64,000 nucleotides of DNA, taken from Drechslerella dactyloides (Eukaryota > Ascomycota > Orbiliomycetes > Orbiliales > Orbiliaceae). The notes beneath the pieces are model-generated. The model was not told the DNA's origin. It saw nothing but the letters and a program-made list of their open reading frames with translations, and made no database searches. The DNA lies in assembly GCA_020064725.1 (NCBI GenBank), contig JAGTWJ010000008.1, positions 1,674,001-1,738,000 of the forward strand, written 5' to 3'. How positions within the stretch are numbered: position 1 is the first letter of the stretch; each line of letters starts with the position of its first letter. The position numbers were made by a program, and so were the translations under genes. Below are positions 1-12,104 of this stretch, piece by piece.

Positions 1-3000
1 GCAGATTATTACTTGATACCAACAGTGCTTAATTATGGCGGCGCCTCGTATTTTTTGAGTGATCACGATGGCTTGATCTCGAGACCTTGGAATTATCTCA
101 CGATGTCGAAATACTGCATTGGATTAGGTTATTGCTGCCGAAGGGGGTGTCCCGCGAGAGTAACATTCATCCTGTTCATTGAAAGCCCTTAGCTTACGTA
201 CGCTTGGCGTGCACTAGGCCGGATTGAACGTAAGTGTCCATAGAGTGTCGTTATCTCTCTAATAACGATGAATAAGTCAAGCAGACCTCGAGTAAGTCTA
301 GTGGGCCGTGACATATCCATCGAACGGTCTAGTCAACTGTCGTTGGACAGCAAACCTGTGTCTTATCTTCGGCTAAGACTTTCGAGCCGTGTGTCTCTCG
401 CCGTTTGAAACTGATGCCTTTGTGTCGCAGCAGCTGCCATCCCATCCCGTCCGTGTTGCACATGGAAAGACGGTTCGAGCTCGCGCATTGGTCTCCGGTG
501 GATGGCAGTCCCTACCAAGTACCTAGGTATCTTTTGTGCGTGAGCGCCGACAGGACGTCTCCGTCCACACCTGCCAACTCATCACTGTGCCGAATTTGCT
601 CGAACGGCATGTCTCCTTCGCTTCTCAACCGCCCCTGGACCGCTTGCGATATTCACCCCACGAAATGACACGTGTATACAGATGCGAGAATGGGGAGGAA
701 GAAGAGGAAAAAAATTTTCTCTTGTCTTCAGGCTATTCAGACTGCGGGTTGTAATTTGTGGTCTCATGGTGAAATGCAGAATGAGCGAGACGTCGAGACG
801 AGTGTGAGAAAAATTCGGCTTCCGATTCTTTTCTTATTATAAATCTGAACTGTGTGTTCCGATGTTGCGGTGGGTCGGGTTGGTGGCATGTGTATCCGAG
901 TGGGAGTCTACAGGAGCCAGGCCGGCTGCTCGATCCCCTCAGAATTCAGCGAAATTTCTCCGGGCGGCCGGGAGGAAGGGATCTCAAGGCGAGCGACAGA
1001 AGTAAGCCAGAATTCCCGCAGGATTTCACCCGAAGCCTGTTGGGGGAAGTCAAGAGCCATGCCATCCTGTATTTGTCAAAAAAGACGCATGCGGCGCATC
1101 GATATCGAGATGTCGCTGCTGCGATGGTCGATGCATCTCTGCGAACGACGAGACCAAGCCACCCTTCGTGCCGTTGTGGCAGCAAGGCAGAAAGTAAGCC
1201 TAGCCGTCATGTTGACATGAGCATCCAACCAAACGGAAACCGGTTTTTGAGGCTAACGGCCGTGTTCAAACGAGCGTTTTGGCTGTCCACCCATCGGAGA
1301 AAGAACCTCAAACCCTTTCTCGAAACAAGGCTAGCTGGGGGCCCATGTCGACGAAAAAAGTCGCCCTCCTGCGTCATCGGCCACTGAAGTAGCAGCAGGT
1401 GGAGGCGGACAGTGGGTGGAAGAAAGGCGAGAATGGCCAGGGGTCCGATGAGTGTGACAAAGAAGCCGTCGCCGTTGGCCAACTCATCGATGCGCCATCT
1501 CCACAGCCGCTGGAGTCAGTCCGGCTCCGTTTTCTCCCACACTCTATCTCTGAGTACGCTTTGCGCGCCTGTGTGTATTGTAATTCGGGCGAAGGATTGC
1601 TCGTATGCAGGAAGAAGAGTACGAACTGCAGCCCGTTTTGGCATCTGTTGGGCTGCACCAGCGATGGGTCCCGGCGGGCCATGTCCATGCAACGGCGGCG
1701 AGGCAGCCCATCGAGGGAACCGTCCATCATTCCCATGACCCCGGTGAATAATCCCATTTCTCAGTGGTGACTTTTGCTCAGAACTGGTCTGAAAGGCCAA
1801 TTACAGCCTCCTGTTTTCATGCGGTGTTCCCTCTTCGACCAAACTCTAAACTCTTTTCTCTCCTGCTCGCCTAGCCGCTGCTCTCCGACACTCGACGCTC
1901 GCGTTTTATCGCCAATCCGAGAGGGTGCGAGGGGCAGTCTGGTCGGGCCACATCGTCTGCTGGCGAGCCTCGTGGACGAACGTGAACGGAACGTGAGCCA
2001 AGCGAACTAGTAGCCGGCCGGGCGACGGCAATCCGGTCATCCATCCTTCGTCTTCTTCGTCGTGAGCGCCGTAAAGTGTGTAGTCCGTGTGCAGGTGCTG
2101 TTGCTGGCGGTGCGCTGTTGAGTGCTGCAGTCGTCGTCATTTTGGCAGGCGGAAGACCCCTGAGACGCCGCCAGAAAACACCACATCGACAGCACAGCGC
2201 ATCGCTTCTCTCTCCCAACGACAACCTCAACACCACGCACTCGATCAATATCGGATTGGCCTCCCGCCCACCACCCCCATCATCCCACGCACTAAGCTCC
2301 TCCCACGGCGCACCGAAACCAGCTGGCTGCTCGTTTCAAACTTCAACCGCTCCTGCATCGCCTTCCTCTCGCTCAGGCACACCTATCTCGACCTGCAGGG
2401 CATCACCAGGCCGTCCCCACCGTCAACCCCCGTGAAAGTCGCCTGCCGACCACCGCCATACCCAGCAAGGAACAGATCTCCTCCACTATTGTCTGTTGCT
2501 GTCGCTTCGCCCGCTTGGACGTCTTCCCCACGAAACCTCTCGGATCCTAGCGAGCCTGTCGCAAGGGCAAAAAATTCTATCAACAGAGCTCGGCATTCCC
2601 ACCGGTTCAATCGTGCATACGAACCCCCCCAGCGAAGAAGGCATAGCCCATCCATCTGCATGCAGGAAGAAGGTCAATCGTCCAATGTGATACTCCTTGG
2701 ATCGCTCTTCCTCCCCGGCGAAGACGAATCAGATCCATTCATCATCTTCCGACCTTCGCCTTAAACCACAACAAGCAGAAAGAACACAAAAAGGCACCAG
2801 AAGCGGCCGACGTTCGATTACGACGCAGCCCGTGCCTGCAGCAGCAGACACCTGGGCCGTCTGTGTGCTGTCCACTTGCTCCTCACCAACTTCACGCCAC
2901 TAGCTTGTCCTTCCTATCCTCCTCTTTCCCGACATTGGGGGTCGTCTCGGTTCGAAAATTGAATGCTTCCGGGGACATAGCATTTTCTTCTTACCCGAAA

Positions 3001-3136
3001 AGAAGACGATTGTCTTTCTTGTCCCCCGGCATCCCGCTTGGATCTGTGCTATTACTTCTAAACCGAGCCTGAGGAAAGCCACATAGCAGTCTGCAGCGGG
3101 CACGGTGTCTCCCGGGACATCGAAAACCAGGTCACC
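1..3136. other. Intergenic / leader region upstream of vac7
   Basis: No reading frame here looks like a real protein: the open frames are Arg/Ser/Pro-rich, overlap each other on both strands and lack conserved motifs. From about 1850 to 2900 the plus strand is rich in C and T, which is common in promoters and transcribed leaders of filamentous ascomycetes, so part of this may be the 5' untranslated leader of the vac7 gene. The first 400 bases show nothing I can name. Confidence 0.5.
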
Positions 3137-5812
3137 ATGTCGAGAAATAACAGCGGTACGAATCTGCGAAGGGAAACCTCTACCCCGAACAACCTCACAG
3201 AACTTCCTCAGGTTAGAGATTCAAGTGGCAATATAATGGCTCCGACTTCCACCACCCCCGGCATCCCGTCTCGCGACTCATCTCCCGCTATTCCTTTGTC
3301 GCAACCTCCGAAGAACCGCAGACTCTCGTCCGCCAAGGAAACCCGGAGGGAGGGGTCGCCGTCGCCAGCCAGGTCGATATCGTCAACTTCCATCGCTCGA
3401 TTAGCGGCTTCGACAGCTTCCCAATCCTCTCCGGCGATTGCGCAAACATCAGGCAACAGCACCGCGACGACTAGTCAACAACCGCCAGTCGTGAACGCTG
3501 AACAACAGCCGCTCTCGCCTCGTCCGCAGCGGCCGATCAATCCAAATGTCCCTCATTGGCCGACCTCCCCACGCTTAAGTCTCTCACGCTCCCCGCCTCC
3601 CAACGCTCGTCCTTCCTCTGTCACCTCTCCGCGGAGACCCCTAGACTCGACTCTTACCCTTCCGCCACCTTCCATGACCGTTCGAGACAGAGAAAGCCCG
3701 GGCCGAGGGCGATCTGGCGATGAAGCTAACGAGGGAACTTCATATTTTCACCACCATACTGCCCAAAGGCCGCCACGACCTATGGCCAGCCCTGCACCTC
3801 TTGAAACGGTTACCGAGAGCAGCCTACCGAGCACACCTGCTATTGGAATGGTGGACAAGAGCATCGACGCCCGTCTTCACGAGGCTGAACAACGACGACA
3901 AGAGACTTCTAGCATGAGTACTCGACCATCTGAATCCAGCATCGCAAGTAGTAGGACAACAACCGCCCAAGAATCCGAATCCGACACTGGCAATCTGAGC
4001 GATCGCAAACCTCCTAGTCGCGCGCCTTCCAGAACCGTTGCCCGACGTTCAACGGGCGGAACATCGTCCGCAAAAGCTCAGGACCCGAGCGGGGAAGTGA
4101 AGGGCGAGATTGAGACTGTTACCTCGATTCCCCAGCAAATAAACCCAGCTGGTACAGTCCGTCTCGCCAAAAAAGCCAGCCAGGAGACGATCCGCCCTCC
4201 TAAGAAGGAGAAGAGAAAGAGGCAGAAGAGGGTTCCAGGATCCGGAGCTCGTAAGCAAAGTCCTTCTGCGCGATACTCTTTGTCTTCCCAAGTCGCTAAC
4301 ATATAACTTCCACTTCCAGAAACAACAAAGGCCGACATCTTTGAACAAAGGATTAACGATACTTTGGACGACGCCGAGTCCTCTGACAGTGAAGAAACCT
4401 TTGTCTACGAATCCAACCCGGCCGATAAGACCAGGCCAAGGCACTCGCGAACTAATAGTGTGACTTCGCTATCGGATCCTCGAAGACAGGCTTTAGACAA
4501 CACTCAGAGCAGGAGTCGCAGAAATATGAAATTTGGGACAAGCCATGTGTATAAGGGCCAAACTAACTTTGAAGACTATGCTTCGGATAGCGTAGGTGGC
4601 TCCAGCACCGTCCGTACGGCCGGCAGCCAGTCCGGACTACGAAGTTACATCGGACGTGGATACACGAACCCCAATACAGATGGTGGCAATACCCCGCATG
4701 TGAGACATGCAAATCACAAAAGCTCCCAACAATCTCTCAGGGCACCGCATCACATATCGAGCTCTCGGACTTCATCCAGGCCGCCGTCTCCAAGAACTTT
4801 CGGCAAAAAATATGGGGAACCGAATGGAAGCTTCATGCCGAAAGCCCGGCGAGAAGCTAGCCAACTCTCTGTATACGAAGGCGATGCAGAAGGCGATGCT
4901 GATGAGAGGACACCACTCTGGAACATTGGTCGTCGGAACGGCAATACTAAGTCGAGGTCCGGAAGCCTCAACTCTCGACATCGCGACCGAGACTACAACC
5001 GTCGACGGAATTGGTATGCACGCGTGGCTTGCTGTGCGCTCGCTGCGTTTCTCACGATCGGGCTTATCAGCTGTGCGTTAGGATTTGTGTTCCTCACAAC
5101 CAAGCCGCTCCAGGAAGTCAGACTTATCAACATCACGGATGTCATCGCGGCTAAGCAGGAGATGATGTTCAACATGGACGTTATGGCTCTGAACCCCAAT
5201 ATTCTCCCAGTCACTATCTCAACAATGGACGTCAATGTTTTCATCAAGAGCCCATTCGTTAAGGAGTCCAAGCAGACGAAGCCAGGCGACGAATATGACG
5301 ACGATAGTCCGTGGGATAACGTGGTAAAGGGAAGTATGGGCCCGAAACAAGAACGGCGCCGTAGATCAAGGAAACGTGGTCAAGCACCGTTCGACAAAAA
5401 GGCCCTCCATGCTCTTGGCGGCGTCGACAAAGGAACCGACCCTATCACGCATAACCCCGCCGAAGAGGAGGAAGAGACTATGCTGCTGGGCCGTATCTTC
5501 AACTTTGATTCGCCCTTGGTCTTTGACGGGTCCCCGTTCCGACAAGACCCGACTCACGCTATCGGAGAAGTCCGTTTGAATCGACCGGGGAATAAGACCG
5601 AGGTTGGCGGGAGCGAGCGATGGGAGCGGGCCATGCTTCACACATTCGACCTCACTGTGCGCGGTTTCCTTCGGTACCAGCTCCCACTGAGCGGACGGGT
5701 CAGGACGGCTACCATCCAAGGGACAGTCATCGTTGACCCGAACGATGATTCTGCTCAGGGATTTCGCAAGCATGTCGGATCTGGGATAGACTTCCGTAAC
5801 ACACCAAACTAG
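3137..5812 (+). CDS. vac7: Vac7-like vacuolar segregation protein (regulator of the Fab1 PI3P 5-kinase)
   Basis: Two exons, 3137-4250 and 4320-5812, join in frame to give 868 residues; the intron has a GTAAGC donor, a GCTAAC branch site and a CCAG acceptor. The first ~600 residues are low-complexity Ser/Thr/Pro/Arg sequence. Just after the intron comes an acidic stretch (FEQRINDTL... then SSDSEETFVYESNP) that I associate with fungal Vac7 proteins. A single membrane helix follows at about residues 605-630, then a lumenal region beginning TKPLQEVRLINITDV, also a Vac7 hallmark and LEA2-like. In yeast, Vac7 sits in the vacuolar membrane and activates Fab1 for PI(3,5)P2 synthesis; that role is inferred from family membership. 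The start is the first ATG of the open frame, in context gtcaccATG. The family call is confident; the low-complexity N-terminus is not diagnostic. Confidence 0.88.
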
Positions 5813-8800
5813 GATTCCCAATTCCGGTTGATCTTCCAAGTATCCTTCAACTCGATATCACCCACGGTCGTTCCTATTCACCTGACCTTCTTTTTTCGCG
5901 TCCTGGGCCACTCCACTTCGGCTTTCTTCACAGTTGAACACGCGCTTCTAGTACTAATATCCCCAATAGCCCTTTAATATACATCAAGGCGGATCTCCAT
6001 ATTTCCTACTCTTCTTCTCCTCACTTTTAAATTCCCTCATTCAGATTTATTTCATTTGTCACTTTCCTTCGTAAGACAATCGCTCTTACATCTGTACTAT
6101 GACATTTCGGTTACCCGGCCTCTCGGGCCTTCACAAAACGGTGTTTTCGGGCTTGGTTGATATATCATTTGCTTTATTTCTGAAATTTCTCTATATCTAC
6201 GATGTTGATTTTACAGAGGTTCATCTTTTTTAAATAGTTGGAGTCGGTTGGCTGTTTCTCGAGTTTGATTCCCCCCAAAGTTGTCCGTCTGTCTGTCCAC
6301 CAGTGTGCACATGCAGTTCTCTTTGATACTTTCTCTTATACCATTCGGTCGCAAGCAAGAATCCACACGGGTCCAGCCTAGTATATGCGCATACTAGCCG
6401 GTCATATGTCTGATTCTTCTCCTTTCCATTTGTCAAAAATCTAGACCAGCGTTGCAATATCCCATTACAATTTCTTTTTTGTTTCTACAATCTACTTATC
6501 TTTGTTTTCATCATATGTCGGAGGGGATTTTGGCCTGAGTTTGCGATGGTATATATTGGCATTTTACACATATGCATGTAACCTCCTGAATACCGGATTC
6601 AACCCGATATTGCGTTGATATACCTACTATCCCCGATCCCTTCTACTCCTAGCCATGCATGCATGTCCGCACGATATATGACCATCCTTACCTATGAGCG
6701 CGCCCCACCATGTTGCACGGACCGCAGTCTCTTGACACCCAACGATACATATGACCCCGATATCCCTCACGAACTGCACACGGAAAGGAATGCGCCAATG
6801 TGAATATGTGTGGACACACACGAGTCAGAGCGCTTAACCCGTCCATCAGCCCATCATGTCATCCCGTTGTACTACCTATATATACCCGCCACCCACATAT
6901 CTATGGCCTCAATAATCCTTGTATTCGATACTCACAGTGCGATGGCTAGCTAGGTCAGCTGGTCTCTTACGATCTAAAATTCCCGAGATGATTGTCGATG
7001 TTTCACGAGCTAATGAGTGGACGGACGGACGGACGAAAAGTTGTACCAAAAGTGGGCTCGGATGTTGTATTTGCTGTTATTGTAACTAAATAGAGCATGA
7101 ACTGTACGGATGAACGGCCGGGTGTATGTGTGGATATGGACTGATGTGGATGTGTACATGTACATGCTTAGACGCGAGAGGTTTATATATATATAGGATT
7201 CCAGATTCTCGCTGGAGCCACTTAATGCTATCTGTTAGAGTATTCCAAATTAAGGTAATCCAGCCTATTTTTGTATGAAAGAGCTAGGTTATCAGAATTA
7301 ATAAAAACCTAGGGAGCTTGAACTATTTCCAGGACTGCGAGGTGTGCATGAGCCTTAAAATCACAATGCTAGAGAGCTAGATTGATTATCCTCCTTAGAA
7401 GGCTGTAAACCTCTAAGCTAAGTGCATACGTGCGTGTACATATTATATATAGACCTACATGGAAGCTGCGGGTATCAAGCTAGGGGTTGCATCTTCTCGA
7501 CTCGCAGGTATTGGGTGCGTGCGACATTGGAGTTAGCTAGCAAAATTCGCGATCGGATAGTTATCGTCTCAACCTAAATCTAGACTGCACTGCGTTGCGG
7601 CGCGGAAATGTCATACATGCATGCAGGCGCGGCCGGCAGACAGGCATGCAGGAACGTTTATTTTTATTAGATCTAATTGTCGGGTTCCTAAATTGGCATC
7701 TGAGATCCGTGGGATTCGGGCGGTATTTTGTAAATGGGAAAATTTAGGATCGAATGTAGCGAGTTTGGTATTATTCAGTGGCATCTTGTGGAGAGCAAGC
7801 GCTATTTGTAGCTTGATGGGACGTGTAAAGTATATGGCGGGTTAAGCCTTTAACGTTAAAGCGTTAGTGGCATTATTAGATCAATTACTTGGAATTTGGC
7901 TGGTAATATGAGGATACCTTTGGTATCTATCAATCAACGTAATATACCATGATGGTCTAATTATAGTATTGGCCCTGACTTGGGATCGAGCTGTAAATAT
8001 CGTCAGGCCTGAGAGTATGCCGGTACTCTATCGCAGCCTCGACAGTGGGAGAGCCCAACCACTGAAGCGCAATAAATAGTTAGTATATTTGCAATCCATA
8101 CACAACTGATATGCACGACCGATTGAATGAATTATATATCTAGATATATCTTGAACATATACCTAGCTACGGATCGAGAGTCGGCACCACTATCGAGTGT
8201 GCAGCGCCTCGGAATATTACGACATTATATCCCTGCTAAATCACGGGACGGGGCGACGTCGTTTTATTACGACGGACAGCCGGTCGGCAGCTCCAGCTCC
8301 CGATTGGATAGCCGCTTGCTCGCTCGGTCGTTGAAAGGCCGGTCGCATGGATCTCCGCCGCCTGAAGGACAGCTGTACAGACAGACAGGCATTCTGAGAT
8401 GTTGATGCGAGAGGGGAAAAGAATCCTAGGTAGGCAGAAGACAAGACTATACAATAGAAAGCGAGGAATGCAGTCAAGTGGAATGTGGGTTTTTGTAGGA
8501 TTAGAAGCGATAGGCCGGTCGGATTGTCCTGAGCTCTGCACGGCTTCAGCATTGACTGGTTGGCCGATATCGACCCGGAGCATATGCATGTATGCACGTA
8601 TGTATGCAGGCATATCTGCATGCTGTCAATGTACAGACGACGTTTCAGAACCGGATAGAGCATCCTATCAGCAGCACCATGCTGGAACAGGGTGTTTCAG
8701 CGGTGCCGGCCACAGGCGATGCACTGGCGATGGAGGCGAAGAGCTACCTACAGCTGCGACGATAATAGCAGCATGGTAGGGATACTGACTCGAAAGGTCC

Positions 8801-11106
8801 ATCTCTACTGGCGGCGCGCTTGGCTGTTCATGCAGAGCGAGCTTTCGTGCATGGAGTCTGCATACGTTTTCATGCACGATGTGTTGTTTTCGTGGTCATC
8901 GGGCAACTTTGGGGCGCCCGGCTCGACGCTCATTTGCTGGTTGGCAGGCAGGGCGGGGAACCAGACGACTAGTCGGGGTCCTCGGTCGTATGGCGGTGGG
9001 TCCGATGCTGATAGAGAGGTCATGATGGACAGACAGAAAGAGGAAGAGGGAAGTGAGCGAGTGGAGATATTGGGATATCAGGAAGTTGGAGCAGCTCGCA
9101 GAGTCGGGTTTAATTTGATGTCTCGCGGGAGGAATGGAAGCGGCGATGTTTTAGAGTACACAAGCAAATGTGCATGCGCACATCTCGATCCATCGGGAAG
9201 GCAGCACTGCGAAAGAATCATGCCCTCGACGGGTTTCTCGCTCGGAGTCTGCTTGCTTGCAACCTCAGCGCCGGACTCGTACATGTACATTACATGATGG
9301 AGTATCTGCGACGGGGCTGCTAGGACAGACACCGCGACCGTCCGTGGGAAACTGGGGGTTGTTTGTGATATCAAATCCAGATATCGCCTGGATGCGACAT
9401 CCTACAGATATACGCACGAGTGCGTGGGATGCCTCCTACATATAGATACAGGTACTCATCCCATTGGACGTCTTGGAGTGTCGGTCTACGCGTCAGTTCT
9501 CGTCGCGATTCGATGCTACTTCGCGCGACGCATTTCATCTATATTGCTCTCGTCGACTGTCGTCGTAAATAAACATGCAAGGGAGCATCGGGTGGATGTC
9601 GCTGGAAGCGAGAGGAATGTTCTTCCGGCGGTAGTTCCTGCTGGCGTGGTACGTAAGAGGCACTCGTGGAGACTCGATCTTAAGCAGTATGCAGGCATTG
9701 CAGCTGCAGCTGTTGTGTCTCTGCACTGGGCAATTGCAAGGGTCAGCCTGTTTCCGATCTCAGAGCCTGCCCGGGATAAGGCATCACCAATAGCTTCCAG
9801 TAATTCAGCAATGTTCCGTGCAAGAAAAGTACGGTGCTACGTAAGTTGGCGGTGAAACCAAGGCTTCAATTTCAATTAAGCACAGATGTGAGCTTGAGTT
9901 ACGTACAGGCCCGCGGACCATGGGCCTGCCAAACTACCCGATGTAAACAAAAAAAAATCTGATTCTTCGGTTCACATGATATCCCTGCTCGTGGTGCGCT
10001 CCCCCCTTCGTGCTGCTCGTCTTCCCAAGCTCGACATCGCTGCATGGATTGCCTCTGTTGTTCCTTCCCTCGTTCGATCAATTCGATCGCGTCGCTCGCT
10101 CGCCCGCTGTAGCTCTGTGGAGGAGGCCCGTCGACCTGGTGTTCGAGCCACTCCACTCACACACTCGCTCACTCTCGTACTCCACTCCCTTGTCTGCCTT
10201 TCGCCTCCCTCGTTCGATCAATCCTGCGCTGCCTGTCTCTACTTACTTAACTTGCTGCCCTCCTTTCGGTTTTTGTCGTTTACTTTTTTTTTTTTTTCTC
10301 GTTCTCATCTCTTGAATTCCCCTCCTCTCTTTCCTTTTCCTTCGCTCTCTCTGTCCATCTCTGGCCACTGCAGTTGTGGCTGATTGATCGGATTCTCGCG
10401 CTTGCCGGTGTCTGGAATCGACCTGAACTAGCTAACCTGTCTCGTCCCCCTTTGCGACAAGTCGATTGCGAATATTGCGACTTCCAAATATAATTATACC
10501 GTCCTCCCGCACAAACAGCTTCGGTGCTATACTTTAGTTAGGCGCCATTTCATTCCTTCATACGCCCGACTAGTTACCCTCCGGATTGATTGCCGACTCC
10601 GACGGGACTGCCAGGCCCTCTTGCTTTCCTTCCTGCTTGATTGCTCGCTTTCTCTCTTTCAGGTTGTTTTGTGGGCTCGAGCCTACCTGCCGTCCATCCA
10701 CTACCTTTAGCGCACGTTCCCGGTCCTTTCTTGTTTTGCCTCTTGTTTTGTTGCTCGGTCCTGAAGTCCGGTAGTTCATTACGTTCGCTAGGTTTCATAC
10801 TTCACACGATACTTCATTGCTTTCCTCAAGGCCGGTCTCGCGCTTGCCTGCATGCATTATCTCCCACATAACATAGCATCCATACATCCAATCCATACCT
10901 CGACCTACCGTATCGATATCATCCATATTGCCTCAGATATATCCACGAAATCCTGACATTCCGCTCCGTATTCTTCCACCTACCCGTCCGATATCGATCT
11001 CCAATAACCCTACACAACAGCCCTCGTTTCGAATCACCAACAAACCATACGTATATTCCTGTTTACATTCCGTAGACAAGATTACACATACGCATACGTA
11101 TACAAG
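5813..11106. other. Long intergenic region with no supported gene
   Basis: 5.3 kb without a convincing coding region. The first few hundred bases are presumably the vac7 3' untranslated region. The interval 6500-9400 holds AT-rich runs, TATATA stretches, a short GGAC tetranucleotide run near 7019-7034 and several GCATGC-rich patches near 7615-7655 and 8583-8626. From about 9960 to 11100 the plus strand becomes strongly C/T-rich, with a 14-base T run at 10284-10297, as expected of the promoter and leader of the next gene. The small open frames lack conserved features and overlap on both strands. Confidence 0.5.
10066..10222 (+). repeat. 17-bp exact direct repeat, 140 bp apart, in a pyrimidine-rich promoter/leader
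   Basis: The sequence tccctcgttcgatcaat occurs at 10066-10082 and again at 10206-10222. Both copies lie in the C/T-rich stretch about 0.9-1.0 kb upstream of the start codon at 11107. It may be a local duplication or a repeated regulatory element; nothing further can be said from one sequence. Confidence 0.6.
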
Positions 11107-12104
11107 ATGTATCACCAGAACCTCGGCTCCCGCCGCTTCACTTCCTTAACATGGGAACTCCTTTATGAAACACCCCGCCAGTTCTCCGGCCCGCCCATGT
11201 CGCCCGGCGGCTTCAAATCTACCCGCGGCCGCGGCGAAGTGCGACCGACCTTCGTAGGTCGCTCGAGCAGTAGAGGTAGCAGTCGAAGCACGAGCAGCAG
11301 CGCGAGCAGCACGGTCGCGATCGGATCGCGGCGCAAGCATATGCCCATGCCAGTCAACGCTACGTCTAAGATCGCGGCCGCGGCATTCGCGCAGGAGAAG
11401 GAGCGACTGGAGCGGAAACGACAGGAGAAGGCGGAACAGCAGGAGCGAGGACGGCGAAAAGAGAGGGTCAGCAATGCGACGACGATTAATGGCGACGGCG
11501 CAATGCATGAAGTTGGCCTCGAGGATCTGAAGAAGGAGTTGGAGTTGGACGCTGGTGGTTCATCGCCGCGGCAGGTGCACTTGGAAGAAGAGGAGGGCGA
11601 AGGAACGACGAGGGATAGAAAGAGCTCGGCGACGCTGAGTATCGTCTTGAATGAATTCGAGAAGGAGATAAACGAGGGTCGAGGCAGGCCAGCGGAGGCG
11701 GATATCGAGGAATATATGGAGAATCCGGAGAGCAGAATACCGAATGGTAAGTTGCATATAGTGGCCCTGCCTTCCCATATCTGGGGATCTCGAATATCGG
11801 CGCGGAATACTTTGTGCTAATACAGGAAAATGTCTACACAGTCCCGTACAAGTCCGTTACGCATCCGGATGTCGCGCAGCCGAGAACCGATTCCCCTGTT
11901 GATGGCGGAAACATGATGGTGGTAAAACCGTCGTGGAGGAAGCAGCCGATAGAGAAATTCTCAGCAAAGACGCAAAAGATCAAGCAGAAGTTCGATGACC
12001 GAAAGACCTCGATAACACAAAAGATACCGTTCCTGAGAAACGGCAGCACCATGGACAGAATCAAAGAGACCTTCAAGTTCTCGAGATTCTCGCACCGACA
12101 CTGA
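11107..12104 (+). CDS. Unrecognised basic, partly coiled-coil protein
   Basis: Two exons, 11107-11746 and 11842-12104, give about 300 residues. The donor is G|GTAAGT, a GCTAATAC branch-like site lies near 11816, and the acceptor is CACAG at 11837-11841. The N-terminal ~90 residues are Gly/Ser/Arg-rich, including a Ser/Arg run at about residues 55-75. A charged helix of Glu, Arg, Lys and Gln at about 97-125 looks like a short coiled coil. An acidic middle follows, and the C-terminus is Lys/Arg-rich. I do not recognise a domain, signal peptide or membrane segment. A second AG at 11824-11825 would shift the frame and end the protein early, so I prefer the downstream acceptor. The coding bias and clean intron make a real gene likely; its function is unknown. 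Confidence 0.65.

Noticed and set aside
2087..2764. 225-codon Pro/Ser/Arg-rich plus-strand frame upstream of vac7
   Set aside because: The C/T-rich leader keeps several frames open at once; no conserved motif and an overlapping frame of similar quality argue against coding.
6590..6615. ggattcaaccc near 6597 as a possible tRNA B box on the minus strand
   Set aside because: The required TTC of the T loop is absent and no cloverleaf could be drawn around it.
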